This document shows, piece by piece, positions 30,512 through 38,853 of a stretch of DNA of 47,294 nucleotides. Every line of letters starts with the position of its first letter. Within the stretch, counting starts at the first letter, position 1. The position numbers and the translations under genes are program-made. The stretch lies in IMG/VR virus record IMGVR_UViG_3300025097_000010, positions 1 through 47,294 of that record; one strand, given 5' to 3'. Below the pieces are notes generated by a model. It was given only the letters and a program-made list of their open reading frames with translations. It had not been told where the DNA came from and did not search any database. The DNA is from a virus.

Positions 30512-33500
30512 TATCTTATTGGCCTCCTTCTAAATACAGTCCCGATTGCATCTACTGTATTTGTTTCAGCTGTAATCTTATATTGTATCCATTTTGCCCT
30601 TGAAGCTGCTCCACTTAATGTATAAACATAATCTAGAGCTCCATCAGTAGCTCCACTATCCGTTGGTGTGCCCTCTGAACTAACAAAAGTATCAATAGAA
30701 TCACCTGTATTACCAGTAACCCTAGTTTTCTTAAATACTTTAGCTTGAGTATCCTGGTCCATTGTAAGTTTTTTACTATGCCAAGACCAATGTCTTGTTG
30801 TAGTAGCATGCCCTAAATAGTACTTAAGATTTGTTCCATCACTTATAAACATTTCTCCGTTTTTGCCAGCGAGGATACCTTTAGGTTCGGAAGTAGTAAA
30901 TAACTGCCAGAAATCCCATCTTTTGCGTGCTATATTAAATGCCCATGCAAAGTAATGGTTTAAAGCACCAAATTTACTCAGGACAACAAAACTATTTCTT
31001 TTCGCATCAAACATTATTTTAGGGTCCCAATCTTTCTTGTCATACCATCCATAAAGACCAAAAGTTGAATCTGTGAGTACTGGTTCTCCTATAGGAACTG
31101 GTTGTCTTCCATCGTGTAAATATATATTATTCTTATCAGCAAAACACATCCCATACTCAGTAACAATAACTGACTCTGGCCCAAGACATCCAACACCTTC
31201 ATAAGTATCTTCTATATAAAAACTATTAGGTTCAATGCGATAAGTATTATTCTCATCAAATGCATAAATCCTACCATTAAAACTAGCTAAAGCTATTGGC
31301 TTAGTAGGTAGTCTAAGTAAATCTACTGACCAATCAAATTGGTCAAAATTATAAGGTTTTGATTTAAACATATAATTAGGAACACTTTGCAAATCAGGAT
31401 GATAGCAATCAGCTATAAATTGGTGGTTATTAAGTTGAGCTGATAAACTATAATTCGGCATAGTATCCTGGACTAATTCAGAGATACCAACAAGGGCTTC
31501 ATATGATGCGCCCGTTCTTTTCCCTATATCTATAATTGTCTTTTGTCGATAAGTACTATTAAAAACTGTAGTTGCAGTAGCATCAGATATAGTTGCCCAT
31601 CCATAATCTATTGGTATATTTTCCAAGAGTCTGTAAAACCCTTCTGGTTCAGAAGCAGCATCATCACTTTCGGCTACATATAAATTCAGATGAGTAACTC
31701 TTTTTGGCAGAACAGCTAAGCCCTTAAAGTCTATAGTAATAGTATTTTTAGCTGCTGTTGCAGAAGCGCTTGGGTCATGGGTTAATAATACCTGATGAGT
31801 CAATGGTGATTCTTGATATCCGTCATAAACAAACGAAGCTTTATAGTAATATGTATTTAAATGAGTAAGCGTTCCGCCAGTAGCAGCATGAGTTGGGGTC
31901 AGTTTTATAAAAGTTTCTAATTGTGCCTCTGGACTAGCTATTGTCCCATAAGCCCATCTTGCTTGAGAAGACCCATCCCCTTCAAAGATATGTACCTTTA
32001 CAGTACTTACATCCTTATCTACAACTCCAACGGCATATTTTAATTCACTGTCAGTTGTAATAGCACTAATATCAGCTACAGAACCACCTTGAGCTATATT
32101 ATATGCTGGATTTGTAAATGTATAATAATCAGATTCGTCATTATCTGCCTGATTCCTTGCACTAACAAAGGTTGTGTCATCATTCGTCCCATTCATAGTC
32201 CTATGGTCAGCATAGTTGGCATTAATATTATCTCCATAGTCAGCCTTAGCAGCATCAAATGGAATTTGAAAGATTATCGAATCAGCATCTCCAAACTCGC
32301 CTAAATCCGGATAATCGTCCCTAAAAATAACACCCTGTGGAACGGCATAATCGTCTGAGGAAGATATTTGAAATCTTGTAGCAGAATGGGCACCTCCAGT
32401 AGAAGTTCCACCATTAGCAAATACATAGTAACAATCATTACTTGCCGTCTCAGATGTCCATTCAGGGCGAAAAATCCAATACATTCCACAATAAGACTTA
32501 GTCTGCAGACCACCCGATGGCTTAAACAAGAATGCTCCAGTCGGAAAACTAAAGTCGTTTCCAGTAGTACTACCATAGTTAAATTTTCTCCATTGAGGAG
32601 TGCCAGATAAGTCATACCACATAGCACTTCCAGGAGTATTTACTACGTTAGACCTAAGATTGGGAGCACTAGCCCCAGCAGTTGTATTTATAGCTGTACC
32701 AAATGCAGGAAGTTCCCAATGATAACCTTTTGGATTATGAGAACCGTCATACCCAAAACACCACATATATCCATAAGTGCTAGTATTATCAGCTGTATGT
32801 AGGATATCAACAGCTGCTGGCGAAGCCCCTCCAGTAACTTCGGGCTCTGCATCGAATAAATATTCTTCAGAAACCTCTAAATTATCAGTCGAAACTTTAT
32901 CTAAAGAATAATTATAAGTTAAATCTGTATCATTGTCATATACCCAGAGGAAATTGCTATCAGTAGCATGCATACATATAGACTTAATACTTGCCCAGTT
33001 TGCTCCTGACCTCAATTCAAGCCTTCCAGTACTAATCTTAAATTTATACAGATAAGTATCGCCCCTCTTAAAGGCATAAATATATGTACCATCTGTAACT
33101 ACTTTAGTAAAATCAGAAAAAGGTGAGGGTGTATCAAGCTCAGCATTCTCCAGCGTAAGAGCTGTTGTTGAAACTCCAAATTGTTTATACTGAGGGATAC
33201 CACACCACCTTGCTCTATCAGTTACTCCCTTACCCATTCCTATATGTACTTCTTTATTGTTCACCTGCATAGTAGGAAGACCAGTCTTAGATTCAGCTGA
33301 ACCAGAAAGATTCCCAGTTCCAACCGAAGTACCATGGATATCGTCTATCTTCTTAATCTTATCATCAGCATCGTCAAAATAAACTACTCTATGCGTTCCA
33401 TCGTCATTTATCATAGCCATTTTATCTGCAGCTATACCTAATCCAGAAGCGCCTGATGCACCCGCTTGTTTTTGAGTGACAGTAAACCCTGTATCTCCAG

Positions 33501-34020
33501 CTGACATAGTAGCAGAAGTAACAGCTGCATTCGAAGCATCTGTTATAATAACCGTAATACCTGAGACTTCAGCTGTAGAATGTGCTCCTGCATCCTCATT
33601 TATAGCAGAAGCTATAGCAACAGCAACTCTTTCAGCACTATCATTAGTTCCAACTTGGGTTACTTCAATGACATCATTATAAGAACCTGAACCTGTAGGA
33701 GCTGAAGTACCACTATTGTCTGTATCAAACCATATTTCAGTTTTCTGTCCTCCATCTGTATCTATATCAAAGTATTTTGCATTTAAGCTATCGCTAACAT
33801 CAGCAACACATTCTACTGTAGTTATCTCAGGTTGAGCAGCTGATACAAATCCTCCAGCTGTTAAAGTTAAATCATCGGGAATCCCTTTTAAGATTCCATC
33901 TTCAGCTACAGGGTCTATATTTATACTATAACTGGCAGCATCATCAGGAATATCTGTCTCTACAGGTGTTGAAACAGTTCCTGTTACAAAATTTTTTATC
34001 TCATGTAATTCTTTAGGCAT
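30511..34020 (-). CDS. Large tail protein (nozzle/fibre-like), 1169 aa
   Basis: Long beta-rich protein. Residues about 44-165 form a domain seen in viral tail proteins (LNAKYFDIDTD, IWFDTDNSG, VAVAIASAIN, then a Gly-rich turn). The centre carries many Trp/Tyr/Gly blades consistent with a beta-propeller or solenoid. Near the C-terminus FNGRIYAFDENNTYRIEP, GCLGPESV and NIYLHDGRQPVPIG resemble podoviral tail-nozzle or stabilisation proteins. It follows the metallophosphoesterase gene by one base. It probably forms the short tail's distal part. Confidence 0.65.
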   Translation of the reverse strand: MPKELHEIKNFVTGTVSTPVETDIPDDAASYSINIDPVAEDGILKGIPDDLTLTAGGFVSAAQPEITTVECVADVSDSLNAKYFDIDTDGGQKTEIWFDTDNSGTSAPTGSGSYNDVIEVTQVGTNDSAERVAVAIASAINEDAGAHSTAEVSGITVIITDASNAAVTSATMSAGDTGFTVTQKQAGASGASGLGIAADKMAMINDDGTHRVVYFDDADDKIKKIDDIHGTSVGTGNLSGSAESKTGLPTMQVNNKEVHIGMGKGVTDRARWCGIPQYKQFGVSTTALTLENAELDTPSPFSDFTKVVTDGTYIYAFKRGDTYLYKFKISTGRLELRSGANWASIKSICMHATDSNFLWVYDNDTDLTYNYSLDKVSTDNLEVSEEYLFDAEPEVTGGASPAAVDILHTADNTSTYGYMWCFGYDGSHNPKGYHWELPAFGTAINTTAGASAPNLRSNVVNTPGSAMWYDLSGTPQWRKFNYGSTTGNDFSFPTGAFLFKPSGGLQTKSYCGMYWIFRPEWTSETASNDCYYVFANGGTSTGGAHSATRFQISSSDDYAVPQGVIFRDDYPDLGEFGDADSIIFQIPFDAAKADYGDNINANYADHRTMNGTNDDTTFVSARNQADNDESDYYTFTNPAYNIAQGGSVADISAITTDSELKYAVGVVDKDVSTVKVHIFEGDGSSQARWAYGTIASPEAQLETFIKLTPTHAATGGTLTHLNTYYYKASFVYDGYQESPLTHQVLLTHDPSASATAAKNTITIDFKGLAVLPKRVTHLNLYVAESDDAASEPEGFYRLLENIPIDYGWATISDATATTVFNSTYRQKTIIDIGKRTGASYEALVGISELVQDTMPNYSLSAQLNNHQFIADCYHPDLQSVPNYMFKSKPYNFDQFDWSVDLLRLPTKPIALASFNGRIYAFDENNTYRIEPNSFYIEDTYEGVGCLGPESVIVTEYGMCFADKNNIYLHDGRQPVPIGEPVLTDSTFGLYGWYDKKDWDPKIMFDAKRNSFVVLSKFGALNHYFAWAFNIARKRWDFWQLFTTSEPKGILAGKNGEMFISDGTNLKYYLGHATTTRHWSWHSKKLTMDQDTQAKVFKKTRVTGNTGDSIDTFVSSEGTPTDSGATDGALDYVYTLSGAASRAKWIQYKITAETNTVDAIGTVFRRRPIR

Positions 34021-34021
34021 A

Positions 34022-34831
34022 TTATCCCTCTAGCAATTGTCCCCATAACGATGTCTTGCCATTAACAATCTGTACTACATGCACAGTAAAGTTTCCACCT
34101 CTTATAAAATCTACCACAGCAAATGAATGTCCCCAATTGTGCTGACGATTCCTTAACCACTTATTCTTTGTAGAACTCATATCTTTCATGCATCCTATTG
34201 ACCATGCTGATTTAGTACCATCTACATGAGTTATCGAACTTTGTTGTAAATCGTGCCAGTGACCGTACATGATATTGCATCCAAGCTTCCTTAAATGATT
34301 CATTGCGTGATATTGACCTCCATATTGGTGGCCATGGTAAAAGTACAATTTCCCGATTTTAAGGAACTTTCCCATTGGATATAGGGTATAACCCCTGTCA
34401 CTGGCAGAAATGGCGTTTTTGAAGGCAAATCGGGGCAAATAGGGGTATTCATGCACAAACATGTTGTACCAATTATCATGATTACCTTCTGTAATGTATT
34501 TTTCTGTAACATTTGCCTTGTCAAGTGCCTCATCAATTTCATCAATAAACTTATTAGCTTCTTTCAACTCTGTCTCTATCACAGGGACTATGTATTCCAG
34601 CGGAGGCTTTTTCTTTGCTTTCCATTGCCAGTGAGAGACCGCTTCTCCCTCTAGCATATCTCCTAAGTCAACATAAAAGTCAGGCTTTATTATTTCTATA
34701 GCCTGGATTAGACAGTTTAAAGCTTTTTTGTCAACAAGTGGGAAATGCTTGTCAGGAGTAATAATACCTCTCTTGACAACCCCTTTGTCAATCTTAAGCG
34801 TAGTAATTCTTAGCGCTCTCCATATCGTAAT
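34022..34831 (-). CDS. Calcineurin-like metallophosphoesterase, start non-canonical, about 269 aa
   Basis: All motifs of the superfamily lie in one frame: TPDKHFP (DxH), YVDLGDM (GD), EGNHDNW (GNHD), FYHGHQYGG and YGHWHD (GHxH). The first ATG in this frame (34657) would remove the DxH and half of the GD motif, so the true start is upstream. Between the in-frame TAG at 34852-34850 and DxH there is no ATG, GTG or TTG. ATT at 34831, four bases after AGGAG, is the best start I see; a +1 frameshift from the overlapping zinc-ribbon gene or a sequence error are alternatives. The family cleaves phosphodiesters in nucleotides, nucleic acid or phosphoproteins. Its place in a structural operon is unusual. 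Confidence 0.75.
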   Translation of the reverse strand: MTIWRALRITTLKIDKGVVKRGIITPDKHFPLVDKKALNCLIQAIEIIKPDFYVDLGDMLEGEAVSHWQWKAKKKPPLEYIVPVIETELKEANKFIDEIDEALDKANVTEKYITEGNHDNWYNMFVHEYPYLPRFAFKNAISASDRGYTLYPMGKFLKIGKLYFYHGHQYGGQYHAMNHLRKLGCNIMYGHWHDLQQSSITHVDGTKSAWSIGCMKDMSSTKNKWLRNRQHNWGHSFAVVDFIRGGNFTVHVVQIVNGKTSLWGQLLEG

Positions 34832-35039
34832 ACAACTCCTCTGTCTTCTCTAATAGAGATATAGTTTTCCTAATAGAAAACTTTAACATCCTCAACATAC
34901 AATCAGCGCATTCCCATAGCAAGTCGCCATCATATGCACCAAGTATCTCAATACCGTGTACATTAGAACTCTCACAGTACGGACATTTCTCAGGTATTAC
35001 AGGAAAGTTCTTTGAACCTATAATACTGAACTTCTCCAT
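34794..35039 (-). CDS. Zinc-ribbon protein, 81 aa
   Basis: I chose ATG 35039 (MEKFSIIGSKNF); a TTG start at 35057 would add six residues. CPYC and CADC (about residues 17-20 and 44-47) form a zinc ribbon, followed by a helix (LRMLKFSIRKTISLLEKTEEL). Its last 38 bases overlap the metallophosphoesterase reading frame. Either the two proteins are produced separately or, by frameshift, as a ribbon-phosphatase fusion. The ribbon could bind nucleic acid for the enzyme. Confidence 0.65.
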   Translation of the reverse strand: MEKFSIIGSKNFPVIPEKCPYCESSNVHGIEILGAYDGDLLWECADCMLRMLKFSIRKTISLLEKTEELYYDMESAKNYYA

Positions 35040-35057
35040 TACTTCTCTTTGTATCAA

Positions 35058-35234
35058 CTACAAAGCCTTTCTAAATACTTCGAAAATCACTGAGACTAAT
35101 GAATCAATAATCTTACCCTCAGTCTTCTCAGAAATAAAAGGTATGTCAACTGCTTCGTTTAAAGCAGAGACAAGCTTATCTTTCATCTCTTCACCAAACA
35201 ACTTTTCTTCTAAAAAATCGTTTAATCCACTCAT
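35058..35234 (-). CDS. Small hypothetical protein, 58 aa
   Basis: ATG 35234 (MSGLNDFLEEKLFGEEM) follows AAGGAGA. It is helical and acidic, ending IDSLVSVIFEVFRKAL, and the pattern suggests an amphipathic C-terminal helix. It fills the gap between the 230-aa structural gene and the zinc-ribbon gene. No family is recognised; it may be a small assembly factor. Confidence 0.55.
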   Translation of the reverse strand: MSGLNDFLEEKLFGEEMKDKLVSALNEAVDIPFISEKTEGKIIDSLVSVIFEVFRKAL

Positions 35235-35246
35235 TCCATTTTCTCC

Positions 35247-35939
35247 TTATCTTAAATGATATTTTACTGTAACATTAACTGTATAATCTGCAGTAGGTAT
35301 ATCAGTTGACCAAATAGTAAACAATACAACCTGTCCCGCATCTACATTTGGGTTTTCTACCGTCATAGATTGATAATATGCCTGTTCATATCCTAAACTC
35401 GCTATATCGTCACCATCTGCAACTACAACTCCATTTGATAAATTACCTCCATCGCTACTATTGTTACTAACTACATCATAACTCATTAAATGAAATTTTA
35501 ATGTATTATTACCAGAATCGTCTGCACCAGCCCAAACATAAACATTACTAACGGTTATATCGTCAGGCACATACCATAAACAAAAAACTAAATCATCAGC
35601 TGTTGTGCTAACTGTATATGTCGTATCAGGATTAGCAAGAGTTGTACCTAATGTAAGTTTAGTAGGAAGTTCACCAGGACTTGACGCAAATGGAATAGCA
35701 TAATGTGTTTCGTTAGCGGAGGGAATACCATCTTCAGATGTAGTCCCAAAATAAGCATATTGAGTATTTACTTGATGGTCAAGTACAGTAACATTAGTAG
35801 TAGAAACCTTTATTGGAGAATCAGTTCCAGCTCCATCCTCAACTACTTCTAACGAAGAATCAATACCATTTGTATTATCATTTACACGAAGAACGCTTTT
35901 ATACGAATCTCTAATTTGTGTGTCTACTAATCCAGCCAT
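35247..35939 (-). CDS. Beta-rich structural protein, 230 aa
   Basis: Ser/Thr/Asn/Asp-rich and almost without Lys, with many beta-strand patterns (DTTYTVSTTADDLVFCLWYV; ADYTVNVTVKYHLR). This composition is typical of phage head decoration, fibre or appendage proteins. It sits next to the FISUMP gene and may be its partner at the tail tip. No specific domain is recognised. Confidence 0.6.
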   Translation of the reverse strand: MAGLVDTQIRDSYKSVLRVNDNTNGIDSSLEVVEDGAGTDSPIKVSTTNVTVLDHQVNTQYAYFGTTSEDGIPSANETHYAIPFASSPGELPTKLTLGTTLANPDTTYTVSTTADDLVFCLWYVPDDITVSNVYVWAGADDSGNNTLKFHLMSYDVVSNNSSDGGNLSNGVVVADGDDIASLGYEQAYYQSMTVENPNVDAGQVVLFTIWSTDIPTADYTVNVTVKYHLR

Positions 35940-35956
35940 AACATCTCCTGCATTTA

Positions 35957-36763
35957 TTAGGTAATAGCCCAGTATTCCTTACTAACATTCCAAGGTATTC
36001 CAAAAGTATCCCATCTATCGCTACTCGCATACGAAGGTGGAATCGTAATGGAAATACCACTCATCGCTTGAGACGCCATAGAAATCTCCCCATCATCTTT
36101 TACACAACGCACACTATGACCGCTACCCAAACCTCCAGAACCAGCATGTATATCTATATGGTCATGCATAATCTGACGACGATGGCTCTGTATAGTCGCC
36201 CAACTCACCTCAGTCGTAGTCCAAAAATATGCATCCGTATTTATATTGTGAAAAGTACCCCACACATGCTCTCGATATCCAGCAGGAAGAGCATTGAATC
36301 CACTTGTCCCAAAGCTTGCATCACTCTCTAAATCAGCATCAGTCCACAAATCAGCCCTACCTGCAAGCTTACTACCTTCATTTGTGCCTCTCTCGTAACC
36401 TCCTTGCCAAAGGTCTGAATCTGGAATACTCATACCAAGATATCTTTCTAGTACCTTAAAATCGTCTAAAGTTGGCACTCTCCAGCCTGAAGGAGCAAGT
36501 TTACCTGTCTCTACAGCATATCTATTATACAGATATCCATAAATATCTGAATTGTCAGTGTTATTATTATATTCACATCTTGCAGCAGTACCTGAGTCTT
36601 TCCAGGCAGTATTATCTGTTATCCGCTCTATACTAGTCCCATCATTATTCTTAGCTGATTTTAGATTTTCTGCCATCCACACCTGAGTACCTATTTTCAC
36701 AGTTGAATAGACATTACCATTAGCATCTATACATGAATTCTGGTCAATGCTTACTTCATTCAT
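35957..36763 (-). CDS. FISUMP-domain (Fib_succ_major) appendage protein, 268 aa
   Basis: Residues about 13-225 carry the FISUMP signature: VKIGTQVWMAENLKSAKNND, YGYLYNRYAV, PSGWRVPTLDDFKVLERYLG, GSKLAGR, GFNALPAGYRE, FWTTTE and HSVRCVKD. The domain is known from surface and secreted proteins of Fibrobacter, Bacteroidetes and relatives and is thought to have a C-type-lectin-like fold. A C-terminal 40-residue extension is phage-specific. In a connector/tail operon it is a good candidate receptor-binding or decoration protein acquired from the host lineage. No reverse transcriptase or template repeat was seen, so I do not infer diversification. Confidence 0.8.
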   Translation of the reverse strand: MNEVSIDQNSCIDANGNVYSTVKIGTQVWMAENLKSAKNNDGTSIERITDNTAWKDSGTAARCEYNNNTDNSDIYGYLYNRYAVETGKLAPSGWRVPTLDDFKVLERYLGMSIPDSDLWQGGYERGTNEGSKLAGRADLWTDADLESDASFGTSGFNALPAGYREHVWGTFHNINTDAYFWTTTEVSWATIQSHRRQIMHDHIDIHAGSGGLGSGHSVRCVKDDGEISMASQAMSGISITIPPSYASSDRWDTFGIPWNVSKEYWAIT

Positions 36764-37161
36764 TAATAATCCCAGCCCTTTATACCGCCTGTGATACTTG
36801 AGCGATTCTTTGTAGCATACTTCTTTCCTTCTCTAACTGACTTCTCAAACTTAGCTTCCCAGTACTGAGCAGGCCCAGCCATATTTGGGTCTTGTCCCAT
36901 TTTAACTTCATAGCCTTTCTGTATAGCCTTTTCAACAAAAGCTTCACAGAACTCCTCAGGAACTCCAGAATCTGTTGTTGGGTCATCTGTAAGGTCAGTT
37001 GAGAGGTCATCTGCTGATTTTACAGAAAATATAGTAATTGTTTTGCCAACGGGTGGGCCTGAGAATCTACTATCTATAGCAGCATCACTATTTAACTTAG
37101 CAATTGCTATCCCATCACGTTCTAGCCAATATATATAACTTTGTTGGTCTGTTAATGCCAT
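36763..37161 (-). CDS. Putative head-tail joining protein, 132 aa
   Basis: Short mixed alpha/beta protein whose first half (LTDQQSYIYWLERDGIAIAK, later VGKTITIFSVKSADDLSTDL) and second half (FCEAFVEKAIQKGYEVKMGQ, YWEAKFEKSVREGKKYA) fit adaptor or stopper proteins of podoviral connectors. Its start overlaps the stop of the 88-aa gene, with which it probably acts. The C-terminal GGIKGWDY tail could dock to a partner. Assigned mainly by context. Confidence 0.55.
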   Translation of the reverse strand: MALTDQQSYIYWLERDGIAIAKLNSDAAIDSRFSGPPVGKTITIFSVKSADDLSTDLTDDPTTDSGVPEEFCEAFVEKAIQKGYEVKMGQDPNMAGPAQYWEAKFEKSVREGKKYATKNRSSITGGIKGWDY

Positions 37162-37427
37162 TACTGGTCCAAATCTCTTAAGTTAGGTCTCCCTATTAGT
37201 TTCTTAATTGCATAGCCATCATAGTCAACATCAATTACCTCAAGTATTGTTGCAGGAAGTCCATACCATCTCTGGTCTGCAATAGTTGTAAACTGATGAG
37301 CACTCTTTAATATTCTTGTCTTTCTACAATATTCTCTCATTGCCTGATTAAGCAGTCTCCTAATCTGGACTTCCCCCAGGTCTGGATGATGTTGCTGTAC
37401 AAGCTCAATCATTGTTTTCTGTGTCAT
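37161..37427 (-). CDS. Putative connector/adaptor protein, 88 aa
   Basis: The pattern HPDLGEVQIRRLLNQAMREY then CRKTRILK, QRWYGLPATILEVIDVDYDG and IGRPNLRDLDQ resembles the N-terminal helices and Trp/Tyr loop of phage head-to-tail connector proteins that bind under the portal. One-base overlaps on both sides place it firmly in the connector operon. Full-length connectors are usually longer, so this and the 132-aa protein may together form one function. Confidence 0.6.
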   Translation of the reverse strand: MTQKTMIELVQQHHPDLGEVQIRRLLNQAMREYCRKTRILKSAHQFTTIADQRWYGLPATILEVIDVDYDGYAIKKLIGRPNLRDLDQ

Positions 37428-38107
37428 TATTCTGCCTTTTCTCCTACAAATCTAGTCATTTCCTGTTCATATTGACCCTGTAAACTAGCTACTTGAGCAG
37501 TCAACATTTGAACTATTTCTGCATCTTCATCGTCTTGAATTGAATTACTCATATAAGAACTTAACAAGTTTACAGAAGACTTTAAAGATACTGCATGAAT
37601 AAGTTCACTTGGTAAAACATAATCACTATTTAAAAGAGCTCCAGTTACTCCTGTAGTATCTGCTCCATTAGCTACATATGTAAAAACCCATATTTTCCCT
37701 GCTTGTCCACTACTATTACAGTCTGGATATATCAATAAATCAGCAGTCCCAGTATTAGTATCTATATGAAATATGGGATTAAATACAGTAGCATAATGGA
37801 TACTAGTACTGTCTTTACCCTGACTGAAACTTCTTCTATCTACCTGTTGGCAGATTCTTTCAATACCACTACTATCAGCATCAACCCTAGATACTTCTAA
37901 TACTTTCTTACCTTCCATTGATACGCCAGAACTAGATGTTACTGGAAGTGGAACAGGCGAATATTTCAATAACAACGGCAGAGGAAGTACATCTGCAATC
38001 TCATTAATTGCAGCATTAATAAAATCTCCTGCATATGCAGCATTAGTAGAATACTCACTTCCTATTAAATCTGTAATTCTTTGAGCAATAGTCCCGCCAT
38101 CAGCCAT
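37427..38107 (-). CDS. Head-tail connector-like protein, 226 aa
   Basis: N-terminal helices (GTIAQRITDLIGSEYS; AGDFINAAINEIADVLPLPL) followed by beta segments and a C-terminal helix (AEIVQMLTAQVASLQGQYEQ) match the common gp4/gp6-like connector plan. It lies two genes after the capsid, exactly where a connector is expected. The start overlaps the stop of the 37-aa gene (TAATG). The family is inferred rather than recognised. Confidence 0.6.
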   Translation of the reverse strand: MADGGTIAQRITDLIGSEYSTNAAYAGDFINAAINEIADVLPLPLLLKYSPVPLPVTSSSGVSMEGKKVLEVSRVDADSSGIERICQQVDRRSFSQGKDSTSIHYATVFNPIFHIDTNTGTADLLIYPDCNSSGQAGKIWVFTYVANGADTTGVTGALLNSDYVLPSELIHAVSLKSSVNLLSSYMSNSIQDDEDAEIVQMLTAQVASLQGQYEQEMTRFVGEKAE

Positions 38108-38220
38108 TACTTCTTACCCTTCTTTTTTTGGTTGTGCTTACGTCTAGTATCGGGCTTAGCCTTACCATGCCAAGGATTCCCTATACTATTCGTATAAACA
38201 ATAGTCTTTTTTTTATCCAT
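38107..38220 (-). CDS. Very basic small protein, 37 aa
   Basis: A short ORF (MDKKKTIVYTNSIGNPWHGK and a Lys/Arg-rich end) starts at 38220 and is fused by TAATG to the connector gene. The composition suggests binding to DNA or to acidic capsid surfaces. No good ribosome site is seen directly upstream, where a strong G/C hairpin lies (38227-38251), so expression is uncertain. It might only serve translational coupling. Confidence 0.5.
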   Translation of the reverse strand: MDKKKTIVYTNSIGNPWHGKAKPDTRRKHNQKKKGKK

Positions 38221-38226
38221 AGTAGC

Positions 38227-38251
38227 TATGGGGGGTATCGAGCCCCCCATA
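38227..38251 (-). promoter_or_regulatory. G/C hairpin between capsid and connector genes
   Basis: TATGGGGGG (38227-38235) and CCCCCCATA (38243-38251) form a perfect 9-bp hairpin with a seven-base loop. There is no T tract after it on the - strand, so it is more likely an mRNA processing or stability element that keeps capsid-proximal mRNA abundant than a terminator. Confidence 0.55.
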
Positions 38252-38293
38252 ACCTAATCCGTATATGACGCTATTACCTCGCCAATTTAAGAT

Positions 38294-38842
38294 TTATGAT
38301 GGGTCAGGTCCTACGCCAGTAGTTCCATCTCCGCCAATCTCATCATATTTAGAATCTAAGCTTCTATTACCACCCACTTGAACTATTTTCCAAATACAAT
38401 CAGCATTAATCAATGCACTACCGCCATCTAAATTAAATAGATAGCATGGAGCTACAGGGACTCTTACATGAATATTAGCAACATCTGCTACACTCATTGT
38501 TGGGTCACATAAAAGTGCTGTAGGAGCCACTCCTGCGTCAGGGTCAACGTCTGCTATAATTTGTTTAAAATTATAAGCATTTGTACCCGCAACAGCACCT
38601 GCTCCCGATAAAACTGCATCTTCAGCAGTCCCAATCCACAAATCAACAGGGACAGCTTGACCATCTAAATCAGTGCCAGCAGTGTTAACAAGGAGTGTCC
38701 ATGGTTTTGTAGGGTCTAAAGCTACAGGTGTTCTTAATGTATGTGCATCTGTTTCAGTAGCACCTACTGATACAGTACATGTCCATGTAGTAACACCATT
38801 ATAAGAGCTTTCAACTGACCAATTACCTTTTGTTAAAGCCAT
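38294..38842 (-). CDS. Putative head decoration or minor capsid protein, 182 aa
   Basis: A beta-rich protein (SYNGVTTWTCTVSVGATETD, PVALDPTKPWTLLVNTAGTD) with low Lys content, located immediately after the capsid gene. Decoration proteins commonly occupy this place and have this size and composition. It starts 11 bases beyond the capsid stop with AAGGAGG upstream. No domain is recognised. Confidence 0.6.
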   Translation of the reverse strand: MALTKGNWSVESSYNGVTTWTCTVSVGATETDAHTLRTPVALDPTKPWTLLVNTAGTDLDGQAVPVDLWIGTAEDAVLSGAGAVAGTNAYNFKQIIADVDPDAGVAPTALLCDPTMSVADVANIHVRVPVAPCYLFNLDGGSALINADCIWKIVQVGGNRSLDSKYDEIGGDGTTGVGPDPS

Positions 38843-38853
38843 TTCATACCTCC

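Noticed and set aside
34022-34657. Short metallophosphoesterase starting at ATG 34657
   Set aside because: It would lack the DxH motif and the first half of the GD motif needed for metal binding.
35957-36763. Diversity-generating retroelement target (lectin-like FISUMP)
   Set aside because: No reverse transcriptase and no matching template repeat were found in the window.
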